Assembly (NCBI GenBank): GCA_003344405.1
Contig: NOWV01000051.1
Span: 310,001-374,000 of the forward strand
DNA length: 64,000 bases
Reading direction: 5' to 3'
DNA from: Trichoplax sp. H2
Lineage: Eukaryota; Placozoa; Uniplacotomia; Trichoplacea
The notes beneath the pieces are model-generated. The model was not told the origin of the DNA and ran no database searches. It saw only the letters and a list, made by a program, of their open reading frames with translations. Position 1 is the first letter of the stretch; every line of letters begins with the position of its first letter. Made by a program: the position numbers and the translations under genes. Positions 14,136-25,829 of this stretch are shown piece by piece.

Positions 14136-17100
14136 ATGGATTCCTGCAGTAAGATGCCGACTTTAAAGAAAACCCATTGGCAAGTTCCTGCTTCTGATTT
14201 CGCTCGCAAAACCTACAACCCGTTGGTTACTGCATTTATGAAGCATATAGATGCAGTTGCTGAATGTGATAAACCTATGATTAGCGTCTCAGTAGGTCAG
14301 TAAAAGAATTCAATATGTTGATTTGCTAAACGTAATATTCGTCATGTATACCATAAAATGGCAATACTTTCGGTCACTGTTTATAATTCATAAGAGATTT
14401 TCAAAGCCCGCAGTATCTCTTAATAGAATCACCATTACGATATGTCAATTAATTTTAAAGGTGATCCTACGCTATTTGGTAATTTATTACCGCCATCATG
14501 CGTCGAGGAGAGCATAAGCAAGACTCTTAAAGATAAAAATGCTTTCACAAATCCCCCACCTGGAGGTTAGATACACATTATGTCATCCCAATTATTGACA
14601 GTTCTACTAGCTGTGTTCGCTTTATAAAATATACTGCTGTATTGCAAATATACGCAAGAAATTCTTATAAACTATTATTGAGCAGTTAATCTGGAATATT
14701 TAGGAATAATTTTTACAAATAGACATTAAATCGGAAATCTTAATTCATAGATATGGACCAGTATATATTGACAACCTTATAATCGATAATTATAGGATTT
14801 CAATTTGCTAGAGAAGCTATTGCTAAGTATGCATCTATACCTGGGGAATTGGAAGTTTCGTCGAAGGTAATCAATATAGAATAGTTCCATAAATGCTGTT
14901 ATAATTTATTACATTATAAGGACCCATTCTGCTATACGCGTGTTTTATGCCAGTATCCCGTTCTTTGAGCGCGTGTGTTGGCAATAACTTGCTACTGTAT
15001 ATAATTACCATAGAGCTCTATTACGTCATAGCTAAAACTGTACTTGTGTTTGATTGGAAAATAGTTGCACACTTGTGCTCTGTCTAGTCTAGAGATTTTG
15101 GAGCCATTATTTAGTGACCCACCTTATTTAATAGTACTGTATTATTTTGATTTAGAATGTGTACATAACTTCTGGGTGTTCAAGTGCTATTGAAATAGCT
15201 TTGCGTGTTTTAAGCGATGCCAATGATAACATATTAATCCCGTGCCCTGGTTTCACGCTTTATGGTGTACTTTCCAGACATCGTGATGTAGAAATTAGAG
15301 AATATAGACTACTGGTAATACTTAATACTGTGATACTCGGATTAATACATGTGATTAATTTAAATTGATCCACATACAAAATCTAATTTAGATGTTGATA
15401 AAAATTTATTACGCTAACATTGGTATCTGTTCTGCTATAAACTTACAGTAGAACTTTTATTACATTGTGAAGATGCAGTTCTAACTTTAATTGCTACATC
15501 GCTCCAGAAACAATTTAATCTATTAGCATCAATGACTCTGCATGGTTAAAATTGATAGACTGATCAAAGTTATTAATAACAAAACTATCACTCATTTCTT
15601 CTTATCATGTCAGTAATTAGGAAATGTGCCAATAATAAAAGATATTTTACTAAAAACCGTAGCACAATGCTGCTATCAAGATATTTTAATTATTATCAAA
15701 TACATTATTTCAGCCAGAACAATCATGGAATGTCGATTTAGACCATCTAGAGTCGTTAATTGATGATCGAACAAAGCTTATTGTTGTTGTCAATCCGTCT
15801 AACCCATGCGGCTCTGTCTACTCTAAGGATCATCTTGAAGATATTATTAAAGGTACAATATTTAGCTTTAGTCAATATGCCTACATAAATTGTTAAAGGT
15901 CGAGGAATCACTTTTCTTTAATATATTTTTATCTTAATGTGTTCAAAATTACTCAAAATGATATAGTGGCGGAGAAACATCGGATACCTATACTTGCTGA
16001 CGAAATCTATGAATACATTGTAAGAAAATATATACTTTATGCAAGGTTTAAGTTATACTCGCACATGAAGACAGTAAATAACTTTACGAGTGTATAGCTC
16101 ATTAATAATGGCAATTGTCCTCACAGCTAATGTAGAGCGTATAGTAATTAGTAACAGATTACAGGGTACAGCAATCGATAGGACAATTCTAAACCAATTT
16201 ATCGCTTCGTCAGTCATTTCCAGAAAATCAGTTTTATCCTCTTGGTGCAGTTTCCAAAAGCGTTCCTATTCTAACATGCACAGGTTTAGCGAAAAGGTAT
16301 CTACTCACATATCATGCTTGTGAATACTGGAAAGTTTATTATAACCTGATCATAAGAGAATTTTTTGGACGACAATAAAATAAAATTTTGCATTATTATT
16401 GATAAGAAACTGTATCTTATGCACGTAGTCCTCACATATATTATATGCAGTACACAAGAAAATAATATAAAATTTTTAAATTAGATTTAACGTGCCAGGA
16501 TGGAGATGTGGTTGGCTAGTTGTTCATGACAGGAATGGCATCCTTGCTAAAGAAGTATGCAGCTATTACTGATTCATGCTTGTTCATTACACGCTTAAAA
16601 ATTTGTATTGAAAGGACATAAAGATTGATTCATGTTGCTTCTAATAGGTCATTCCTGGTATTGAGTCACTACTAGAAGATTTTTATTCTTGTTGTTCAAT
16701 AATTCAAATTCTTTTACCGTCGTTACTTGTCCGAGTAACTAACGATTATTTTAAGAAAACAATATCTCTTGTTAAGGTTAAATTGCTATTGCCTTTGTAC
16801 ACTCGTTTGCATATTTCAACATGAGTGGTATTTATTTAATCGATATCCTTTCTCCTATAGAAAAATGCTAATCTATTATATGACGAATTAATTAAAATTG
16901 ATGGTATAAAACCCATAATGCCTGGTGGATCCATGTATATGATGGTAATGTATCTGTCTTAGTGTACTGTACTGTCTATATAAAAATGTAATAGTGATCA
17001 TAAAATGCAACTTGTCGATAAGCTGGTAACTGAAGATTGCTCACTTTACTCTGTATTTTGGCTTTATTTTATGTAAATGTATGCGTAGGTTGGTATTGAT

Positions 17101-17494
17101 GTTGAAAAATTTAATGATATCGATGATGATGAAACCTGGTCATTGTTACTCATCAAAGAACAAGCTATGACAGTGATGCCTTGCTCAGTAAGTTGAAGAT
17201 ATTAGCAAGCTGGCCTTAAATCTATATTGTCTCGTTAAGAATAGAAAAGTTTTAACTGAACGAATATTGCTACTTCAAGGAATATGACTCTATTTAATAG
17301 CTATTAAATGTAATCCAACATGACGTTGATTTCTAGATCTGTAATCATTTGTTTCTTAAGTATTTTTATTATTATCAATTTAGCCATTAGGTTGTCCAAA
17401 CTTTGTTAGAATTTCACTGACGCCGCCTTATGAAACGATGCTGAATATATGTCAAAGATTGACGGAATTTTGCGTTAGCCATAAAAGAGCTTAA
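14136..17494 (+). CDS. TAT: Tyrosine aminotransferase, complete (12 exons, 420 aa)
   Basis: Exons: 14136-14295, 14461-14565, 14796-14866, 15156-15314, 15714-15852, 15967-16019, 16214-16296, 16485-16554, 16648-16776, 16861-16944, 17089-17187 and 17384-17494; total 1263 nt ending in TAA. It is a PLP-dependent fold-type I (class I/II) aminotransferase that transfers the amino group of tyrosine to 2-oxoglutarate, the first step of tyrosine breakdown. Visible landmarks are [11 protein letters not shown] and [13 protein letters not shown] near the N-terminus, [10 protein letters not shown], the NPSNPCGS turn, LADEIYEY with cofactor-binding Asp223 and Tyr226, TCTGLAKR with the Schiff-base Lys256, VPGWRCGWL, and NFVRISL with the substrate-carboxylate Arg393. 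The length is slightly under the vertebrate enzyme (about 454 aa), mainly because of a shorter N-terminus. The LAKR and VPGWR context favours tyrosine aminotransferase over alanine or kynurenine relatives. Exon 7 starts after the AG at 16212-16213, chosen because it keeps phase and aligns residue for residue with the family. Confidence 0.92.
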
Positions 17495-17613
17495 TCTGCT
17501 GATTTGGCCAAAGATGATTGTGCTCCCATTTACAATTGAAATTACTTATCAAATGCTAGTTGTATTAAATTGTGATAAGTAAACGGTGAAGTTTGTAAAG
17601 TTTCCCATTCGAT

Positions 17614-17619
17614 AATAAA
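17614..17619 (+). terminator. Candidate polyadenylation signal of the aminotransferase gene
   Basis: AATAAA lies 120 nt past the stop codon. It is the first canonical hexamer I noticed downstream. Confidence 0.5.
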
Positions 17620-19660
17620 ATAGGAGTAGTTTAAAGTCCCATTGTTAGCATTAATGACACTACCAACATGATGCAATTTCTAGATTATCTTAGTGATTAC
17701 CATAACTTTACCATTCACTTTTTAAACGGGCTAAAGCAGATATTCATTCCGCATAAATTGTGCATATCTTGGATCCTGCTATTTATAACCTATTTTATTT
17801 ATTCTTAGTTCACTGCGAATATAAGAAGACATTCGTAGAAAGGGCATGTACGGGTATACATGCCATTTATTACTTTAGCATAAATTAGTATGATGTTCGA
17901 TTGTAATATATGCAACCTTTATGCAAGATATGGCGATTAGTTGCTGAAAATACTGTAACTGCATTAGTAACTAATACCTTTGGACATGATAGATGATTGG
18001 AAAAAAGAAAATGAACCAATTCTGAAGTACTTGTAATCTTTACGAAGATCCTATAGTTCAATTTGTTTTTTTCGGTCTACTTCTACTAACGCTAAAATTT
18101 AACGTATGCATAAGATTAGTTAATAAATATCTTACTCCGTAAAAAATTTTATGTAACTTCTAATCTAATTAATTATATAAGTATTATGCGTAATAAAGAA
18201 CTAATCTGTAGCCTTATGCAATAGCGAGCAGTTGTAGCGCATCATGCCAGTTGATAGTAAATATGCAAGGATTGTTTCTAGTATTAAATCAATTCTTTCC
18301 CTGTTTCTTTCTTAATATACGGTTATGAGCCCTTTCCGTTAGTAAGTAAAATTTGGATTGTTATGCATACGATAAATGATTGTCCTCATCTTTGCGTATT
18401 GTACGGTTTATCGTACTTTCGAAATAAAGTCGTGTCTAATTAGAAATTTAACTTTTCTATGTTCAATTTATTTGTAAGTATTGCTATATGTTAACATGAT
18501 AGATGTGCGTCAAAAGTAGATCAGCGTAGCCGAAATTGGATTATAAATATACCATCTTTAATTAAACGCTGATCAGAATTTCATATTTAGTTAGAATGAT
18601 AAGAAAAGTAAAATGTATTATCGTTCGATTTTATATTAGATCAATAATTTTAGTTGTTCCTTAATAAGATATGTTTAGGTTTAAGTACCGTGTTTGATCT
18701 TTTCGGTAGTTAATCTACTCTTATTTTGGGATATCTTGCTTACTGTTGTTTACAGTTAGTATCCAAAGGGCTGCATTCATCTATACTATAAGAGCGACTT
18801 TTGCATGCTAGCAAATTAATAGTCTAATATGCTATCATTATTAAACTGGCATTTCCACTATTGCGTCGTATCCTCTTCTAATTAGCACGAATTTGATATA
18901 TGCCATTTTGCCATATCGGAATTAACTCACACTATTTCATTGTGTCTATTTAGTATTGATTAAATTGAACGGGATTATCTTTTAACCTGCCTTTGAAACT
19001 CAAGTAGTAAAGTAAATAGTCATCTTATCTTTTATATTAAACACCATCCTAATTGAATATTAATGATTTATTTGTCGTTACACTATATTCTTTATAAGAT
19101 CAATAAATGAAGGTGAGATCAGCTGATCCTTATTAATCACAACTGTGTAGCTGCAGTAGTATAAAAAGTCCTCTATTTGTTATTATCTGATATGTTCTGA
19201 ACCGTAGGCGTTCTATAACAAATCGTCCAGCCATTTATTATGTTTTTTTTTTACACTTAAAGAGACATAAGGTTTATTTTCGTCCAATTTTATTGGTATG
19301 CATAGCCAACTACTAGAAAAATAGATTTTTTTCTAGTAGTCCTTTCCAAATGATAGCATAAGGGATTACAACTTTCAAATTTTTAAAGACTCACACTATT
19401 CCGTCGTATGAGAATGAGCTGAAACATACTTAATTAGTAAAATGCTGAATATCAATACTACTTTAACAATATTGCTCATTTAATAATCAGTTTGCATATT
19501 ATCCAATTTTAGTTCATAAAAAGATCTGTACGATTTTAAGTAAGGCTAGTTTTTACAGAGTGATGATGGGATTAATTGCTAGGTATATCTGTGATAACAA
19601 CTTCCTCTTGTCAAGTTTACAATTAGAATTATAATTAGTTAAGGAGGCGAAATATTTTAC

Positions 19661-19900
19661 TTTAACATCTTGACTTTACTGGAAGTAATTTATTGGATTA
19701 TTGGCCAACTTTAATATAATAAATCAATGAGCAAGTCACAGTGTCATACCTATATGGCTGGTTAAACATTTCCAATTTATTTTAACATCCTAACTTTGCT
19801 AAAAACGTTTTATTGGGTTATTAATCATCTTCAAGATAATAAATCAAGCAACGAATGACAGAGTGGTTTCTAAGAGATTACTTAAACCAAATATCCGCAC
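19661..19900. repeat. Two-copy tandem repeat, 120-bp unit
   Basis: Copies begin with TTTAACATCTTGACTTTACT at 19661 and TTTAACATCCTAACTTTGCT at 19781. They share further words such as TTATTGGATTATT/TTATTGGGTTATT and ATAATAAATCAA, so the copies are clearly related but diverged. Confidence 0.75.
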
Positions 19901-19979
19901 CTGCGAGTTTATCAATGGAAGAGTTTTATAGCTAATTTGATTTATGTTTTACAAAGCTTGGCCTGCTATCTACTGTCTC

Positions 19980-20330
19980 TTATTTATATTCATCTTTCAA
20001 TATATACGTATAAATGGCCAAATGAGAAAAAAGAATCGAATATTAAGGTAAGATTTTAACTTGCTATATCAAATTAGTTTTAACATTAGTAATTTTTTGT
20101 CATTTGTCATATCTCATTTACATCAATCTTTCCAAATATAGATGGATCAAAGAGAAAAGAGAATTCAATATCAAGGTTGGGTTCTAACTTGATATATCAA
20201 GTTAGTTTTAGTGTTATTAGGTTTTCTGCCATTTACCATCACTTATTTGCTTGAGTCTTTCCAATATACTGTATAAATGGACAAATGAGAATAGAGAATC
20301 GAATGTTAGGTAGAGTTCTAAATTGCAATG
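19980..20330. repeat. Three-copy tandem repeat, about 130-bp unit
   Basis: Each copy runs through CTTTC(C)AATATA, an ATGG...AAATGAGAA segment, GAATCGAAT/GAATTCAAT, then TATATCAA(A/G)TTAGTTTTA. Starts are near 19985, 20117 and 20250. The third copy is partial. Confidence 0.7.
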
Positions 20331-21719
20331 TCACATCTAGATCTCAAATTAAACTCTCTCCTGACAGCACTCAACTATCCCAACGCCTAACTGTAATATT
20401 CTTACACTGCTAATAAGAATATCGCCTTCTTGGACATGATAATCGTGGCCTCACTCTTAGAACCTATTTTCCTACACCTTCTATTTGGATTTATAAATCT
20501 GTTGTTATAAAAGCGGCAGAAAGTTTTAATTAAGAAAAAGAAGAGTGCTACCGTTGTCACTGGCCACATACTGAGTGGCTTTACTTAAGGCTATTTACTT
20601 TGAAAACATTACTTATTGCTATTCAATCTAATGAAAATAGCTATAAATTATAGAACCATTACTCGTTTGTCAGTATATTAATGATAGGAGAAAACTGTAC
20701 GATTGTGATAGTGCATAAATTATTAAAAAATTAATTAAACTTATTCTCCGAAAGGAAATTGTAAGTTTGATTTATAAATTCTGATCATACTTGATCATTT
20801 ATCATTGCTTCTGTCAATAAGTTATTGGATAGAGTAGATTAAATTCAAGGCTGTTTCAATTCTTAGTTCGTCTTTGTCAAAAGCTGGATTAAGAAAATTT
20901 GCTTAGGCGTTACTAACAGCCTCAGGGATTACTATTCTATGGCAGATTGATGAGTTTATTGAGATTCTGCAAGGATCAGGTATAGATTGCTGGCGCTACC
21001 TGAGTTCAACAATATTAAGAATAGGAATAAAGGTTCTATTCATTTCCAATTAGACAAGTCGCAAAATAGTTTCAAGAAGAATAATAATTTAAACTATTTA
21101 CTATTAACTATGACTTATTTCTTGACAGTCACAGTGGAAGCATATTAAAGGAGAGTTGAAGCTGTTCTACTGGAAAAGTACTGAGGGTCCTGCGGCGAAC
21201 AAGATTTATGAAGCATCGAAAGGAAATGTGAATGAGATTGAACCACTTTATGATTCTTTATCGTGTATACAGTTTAAGCAATCTCAGCTTTAAATGACCT
21301 AATTTAATCTAGCTTCTGTTACCAACTCAATATAAACAAATTTTAGAGGGTAGAAAGTGTTACACAAACACAGAATGGCCAATCTATCCAATTAATCATA
21401 TTGTACAATGCATGAAATGAGCCACGGCCATCTGTTAAAAAATGGCCAAGTTTTGGAGGTAAAACAATCCACTTGGCAATATTAATTAATCTCAAGAGTA
21501 TCAAATCAATATTAGGTTTTAAAATAGTATCATACACTCTCAAGAAGATAATGAACATAATATTCTATGTCAAAGTTTACAATCAATCAATCTATCTATG
21601 ACAAATGATTATACTTAGCGTTGTGTAAGAAGACTAGGCAAAAAATAAGTATTGAGCTGATACATATAATATCACCGTAAGTTCAAGTTATTGACCCTGT
21701 TCATTTAACATAGAAAGAT

Positions 21720-22960
21720 TAATGACTCTAGCGTATAATATTGGTCAATCCTAGAAAGCATATTATTTGTGTGTTATTATTAGTCAATCGCAGAGAGTAG
21801 ATTATTTGTGTACTATTAGTCGATCCCAGAAAGTCTATTATTTACAGGATATTAATCAATCCTATTCCTCTAATCTAGTCGTCTGTGGCTTGGATTCCTC
21901 GGAAAGATCAATGCTTTCTCGTGAAATAGAAATAATATTGGTTGCATCTGTTTCATTTATACTTACAAATGGAGATTGTTGACATAGAAAGATGAATGAC
22001 TAGAGCTTATGATATTAGTCAACCCTATATCGCTCATCGATCTATCTGTGACTTGAATTTCCTGCGGAAGACCTATACTTTCTTTTAAGAACGAAATAAT
22101 GTTGGTTACATCTTTCTCAATTAGAGTTATAGAATAGAAATTGTTACCATAGAAAGATGAATGATAGTATCGTATGATATTATTAAAATGCTAGATAGCA
22201 TATTATAGGTATGTTAATTTGTCAATTGCAGAAAATATATTCTTGGAGTAATATTAGTCAATCCTATTTCTCTAAATCTATCTATCTCAGACTCAGATTC
22301 CCGCAGAAGATCTGTTCTTTCTATTGAGATAGAAATAACATTGGTTTTATCTTTCTCACTTATAGTTATAAAATGGAGATGGTTAAGATAGAAAGATTAA
22401 TAATTACAACGTATGAAATTAGTCAATCCTAGAAAGTGTCTCTAATCTATCCATTTGTGACTAGGATCCTCAGAGAAGACTAGTACTTTATTTTGAGATA
22501 GAAATAGTATCGGTTGCATCTTTCTTAGTCAAATTTACAAAATGGCGATTGTTAATATGGAAAGACAGATGACTACCGTGTATGATATTAGTCAATTCTA
22601 GAAAGCATATCATAACAAGATACTCATCAATCTTATTCCTCGCATCGATCTGTGTGTAACTTGAATTCCTAGCGAAGACCGGTATATTCTTTTTGAAATA
22701 GATAGAAGTATATTACTATACCGTTACAAAATGGAGATTGAAAGTATAGAAAGATGGATGACTACAGTGTATGGTATTCGTGAATCCTAGAAAGTATGTT
22801 ATACATCTGATATTAGTCAATCTTTATCTGTTAAGTTACAAAATGGCGATTTTTAACCTAAAATGTAGAAAGACTGCAACCTATGACATCAGTCAATCCT
22901 CGTAAGTAAGTAGACAATATTTGATAAATGTTTGAAGTCATGTTGACTTATTGAAGTATT
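21720..22960. repeat. Array of diverged repeats with TATGATATTAGTCAATCCTA core
   Basis: The core recurs near 21740, 22008, 22420, 22585, 22770 and 22885, with variants. Between cores are shared words: GTGACTTGGATTCCT, GAAGACC/GAAGATC, a GAAATAATATTGGTTGCATC-type word and ACAAATGGAGATTGTT. Spacing is irregular (about 110-270 bp), so this is an old, rearranged tandem array. Confidence 0.7.
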
Positions 22961-25829
22961 AATCCTTCTGTCTGTGACTTGGATTTCCTCCACAAGACCA
23001 CTCCTATCCTGTTAGCAACCATAATTTATTGGTCTATAGATTGAGAAAGACTTTTCAAAAGTAACAATAAAGATTATTCATACATTTTAAATCGCCATCA
23101 ATGATGGCCAATGATTAGTTCATTGGTTTCGTTTATTATTGACACAAGTATTGTTGCTTGGAACAAAACAACTGCATTAGTAATGACGGTTATTAGCGTC
23201 TCTTTCAGCGTACTCTTTGCTTAATTATTCCAACATTTTTTCTATCCAATTAAATAGGGACCTCCAGTTTAAGAAGACTTAATACGAGTTCATTAGCCAT
23301 CGTAGACCATATAACGCGGTAAGGATAATTCTGTCTTGTATTAGTGGTCTTGCTTGATGATTTACTAACAGTCTTGCACCATCATTAGCAATTTTGAATT
23401 AGTTTGAAATTATACCCAATTGATTCACAGCGATAAGCTTGACTTGAAGATAGACTTCAAGGTAAGATAGACAAATGTCCTAGTGTAGGGGGTTAATTCT
23501 GAATTTTTTCTCCATTTCACTGTTCCATTTGTATCATAATAAAGTATCTTAACCTAGTCCATAGCTGTCATTAAAGTCAGGATAGTTTAGTAGAAATAGT
23601 AACGCTTCTAAACGTCAACAAATTTTTCTTCTCTCTTGGTCGATCATGATTTACCTCTTTCGCTAATAATGTGGACATTTTATTCTTGAGAAAGCAATAT
23701 AAAATAACTTTACTTGATATATTGCAATTAACCTATTGCAAACTTTGAAATTTCAAGTCTATAGATATCCTAACCTACAAGGCCAGTCTGGTTCTTAAAG
23801 TTAGCAATCCTATCAAGCGTCATTATGGTTCGAGGTAAGTTATAATTATCATTATCTCTAGTGATCTTGATCGATTATGGAAGATCATGGACAACTTGCA
23901 TGACGACAAGAATAGTGGAGTGCTCGTCATCAACAAATATTCAACACTTCTTTTAAATCACTTATGGAATGATGTAGTATTCATCAATATTCTAGCGTAA
24001 GCATCTTTGATGCCTGTTTAACGCCATTTTCATTCACTATACTAGCAGTAGAGTACTTTAGATAGCTTGAATAATAGCAAGAAGCGATTATTAATGGACT
24101 ACCTATCCATAAATACGACATATTGCGTTATTTTAACCGTTTTGGGCTTTCTGACTGATTATCAACATCGTCTTTGAACCCATTCCATCTCTATTTCATT
24201 CTTCGATCATTCGATCAGAATTTGTATGCGGAATTGACAACTAAGGACGCCCATTTTAGAGCAAAATAATTCATTATTTGATGCAGTTCTAATACTGTCT
24301 AACTTGTTTTTAATGGCTACTTTAATCTTACTGATCTCTCTTTTAACTGATCGACATCATTAGAGCCGATCGTTGCCATAATAAACTATTCTAGTGTGAG
24401 GAAATGACATGAAAAGGAATATCGTATTTGTTTTCCTACCTGATGAGATCACATCCGATATTTTGAACGCTATCCTTTCTCTATCAAAGCTTCTATGTTT
24501 ACCATTTAACTGCGCCACTTGGATCTAATAATCTAATTTTATCATCCATTGGCGGTAAAATAGTGCTTGTTGATGATGTAGTACTTTACCAATGAGGCTA
24601 GAGTGCTATAAAACTAGAATTAGGTAGATTTATTGGTTGGTAGATCCAATTGAATTCATCTCCTTTAGTGACTACTCATATATTGGTTCGTTGTCGTGAT
24701 AGATTAATATTTCCAGTCGTAGGTTTAGTTGATGGTGGATAGAATTGGATTTCTTCCTTTTTTTGCCGTTTTGACTAGTTTCTTGTAGTGGTGAAAGCTG
24801 TATTAGCATTTCTAGTGGAAGATTTACTTGTAGATGAATTGCATTGGATTTTCTTCAGTTTTCTTATGCACATGTTGTATCCTAGTGAACTATATAGTAA
24901 ATGGACCAGCTTTAATTTCGCTAGACTAATCATTTCCTCTATTCTAGTTTATAAATTCGATATCCTTGCAATTAGATTAAAATAATATTGACATATTAGG
25001 AATAGAAATTGTCACGCTACCGTTCTTAATATTGGTAGATCATCAAGCTCTGTCATAGAGAATGACCGAATTTCATTTATTCATTTTTACATTAAAGTTT
25101 AAAAGTGTTAAGCTTCCATGAAATTCAAAGTAGCATCTTCGATTTTCTGACCCCTACTTTCCAGACGATGTAGGATACTTTAATAGTGGCTATATTGTGG
25201 ATAATGAGATCGATTATTCTCTTTCGTATAATTAACTTGTAGTTACATAGAGATTCATTGAAGTTGAAATAAACATGACATCGCAAATTAAAAATTGAAT
25301 AAATCTTTTTGGGCTACTATAACGATGATGACAACATTGTAATTCGATTATACGCAGTTGAGCTTATACTTTTGTATCAAGCTAAAACTTGATTATTTCT
25401 GATATCGGTGATTCCATTTTTTGTCTATTTATCGTACTATCCTTCACATCGATGTTGAGATATAGCAAAAGAGAAAAACTAGGACTTAAACTAACGTAGA
25501 AATACCATACTTTATTTCTACATGAAGCTGAAGGGCTGGATTTTTCGCATATATGTTACGTGTCTATGCAAGAATAGTTAAGGCACACAGCTATAACTTC
25601 TATACATTTTGCCATCGAAAAATCTGAAGAATTAGTAAACATGCCGTCGTAGAGGATTTGTCAAAATGATTTCACTCCCTTAATATCATACTCTGTTGAG
25701 TAATGATTCTATCACTTTCCTAAGCATCAATACGATGCAAGATTATTGCAAGACTGCATTGATCATTTATGTTATGCAATCCAAGTTATAAGGTCCAAGT
25801 TTAAACGTAATTTCATTCTTATTAAGTAG

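Larger units (their letters stand above)
17495..25829. other. Gene-poor stretch with decayed tandem repeats
   Basis: No gene was recognised in this 8.3-kb segment. It holds three separate arrays of diverged tandem copies (annotated individually). The missing first coding exon and promoter of the spectrin gene should lie in its last part, but I could not choose among short ATG-containing candidates. Confidence 0.5.
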
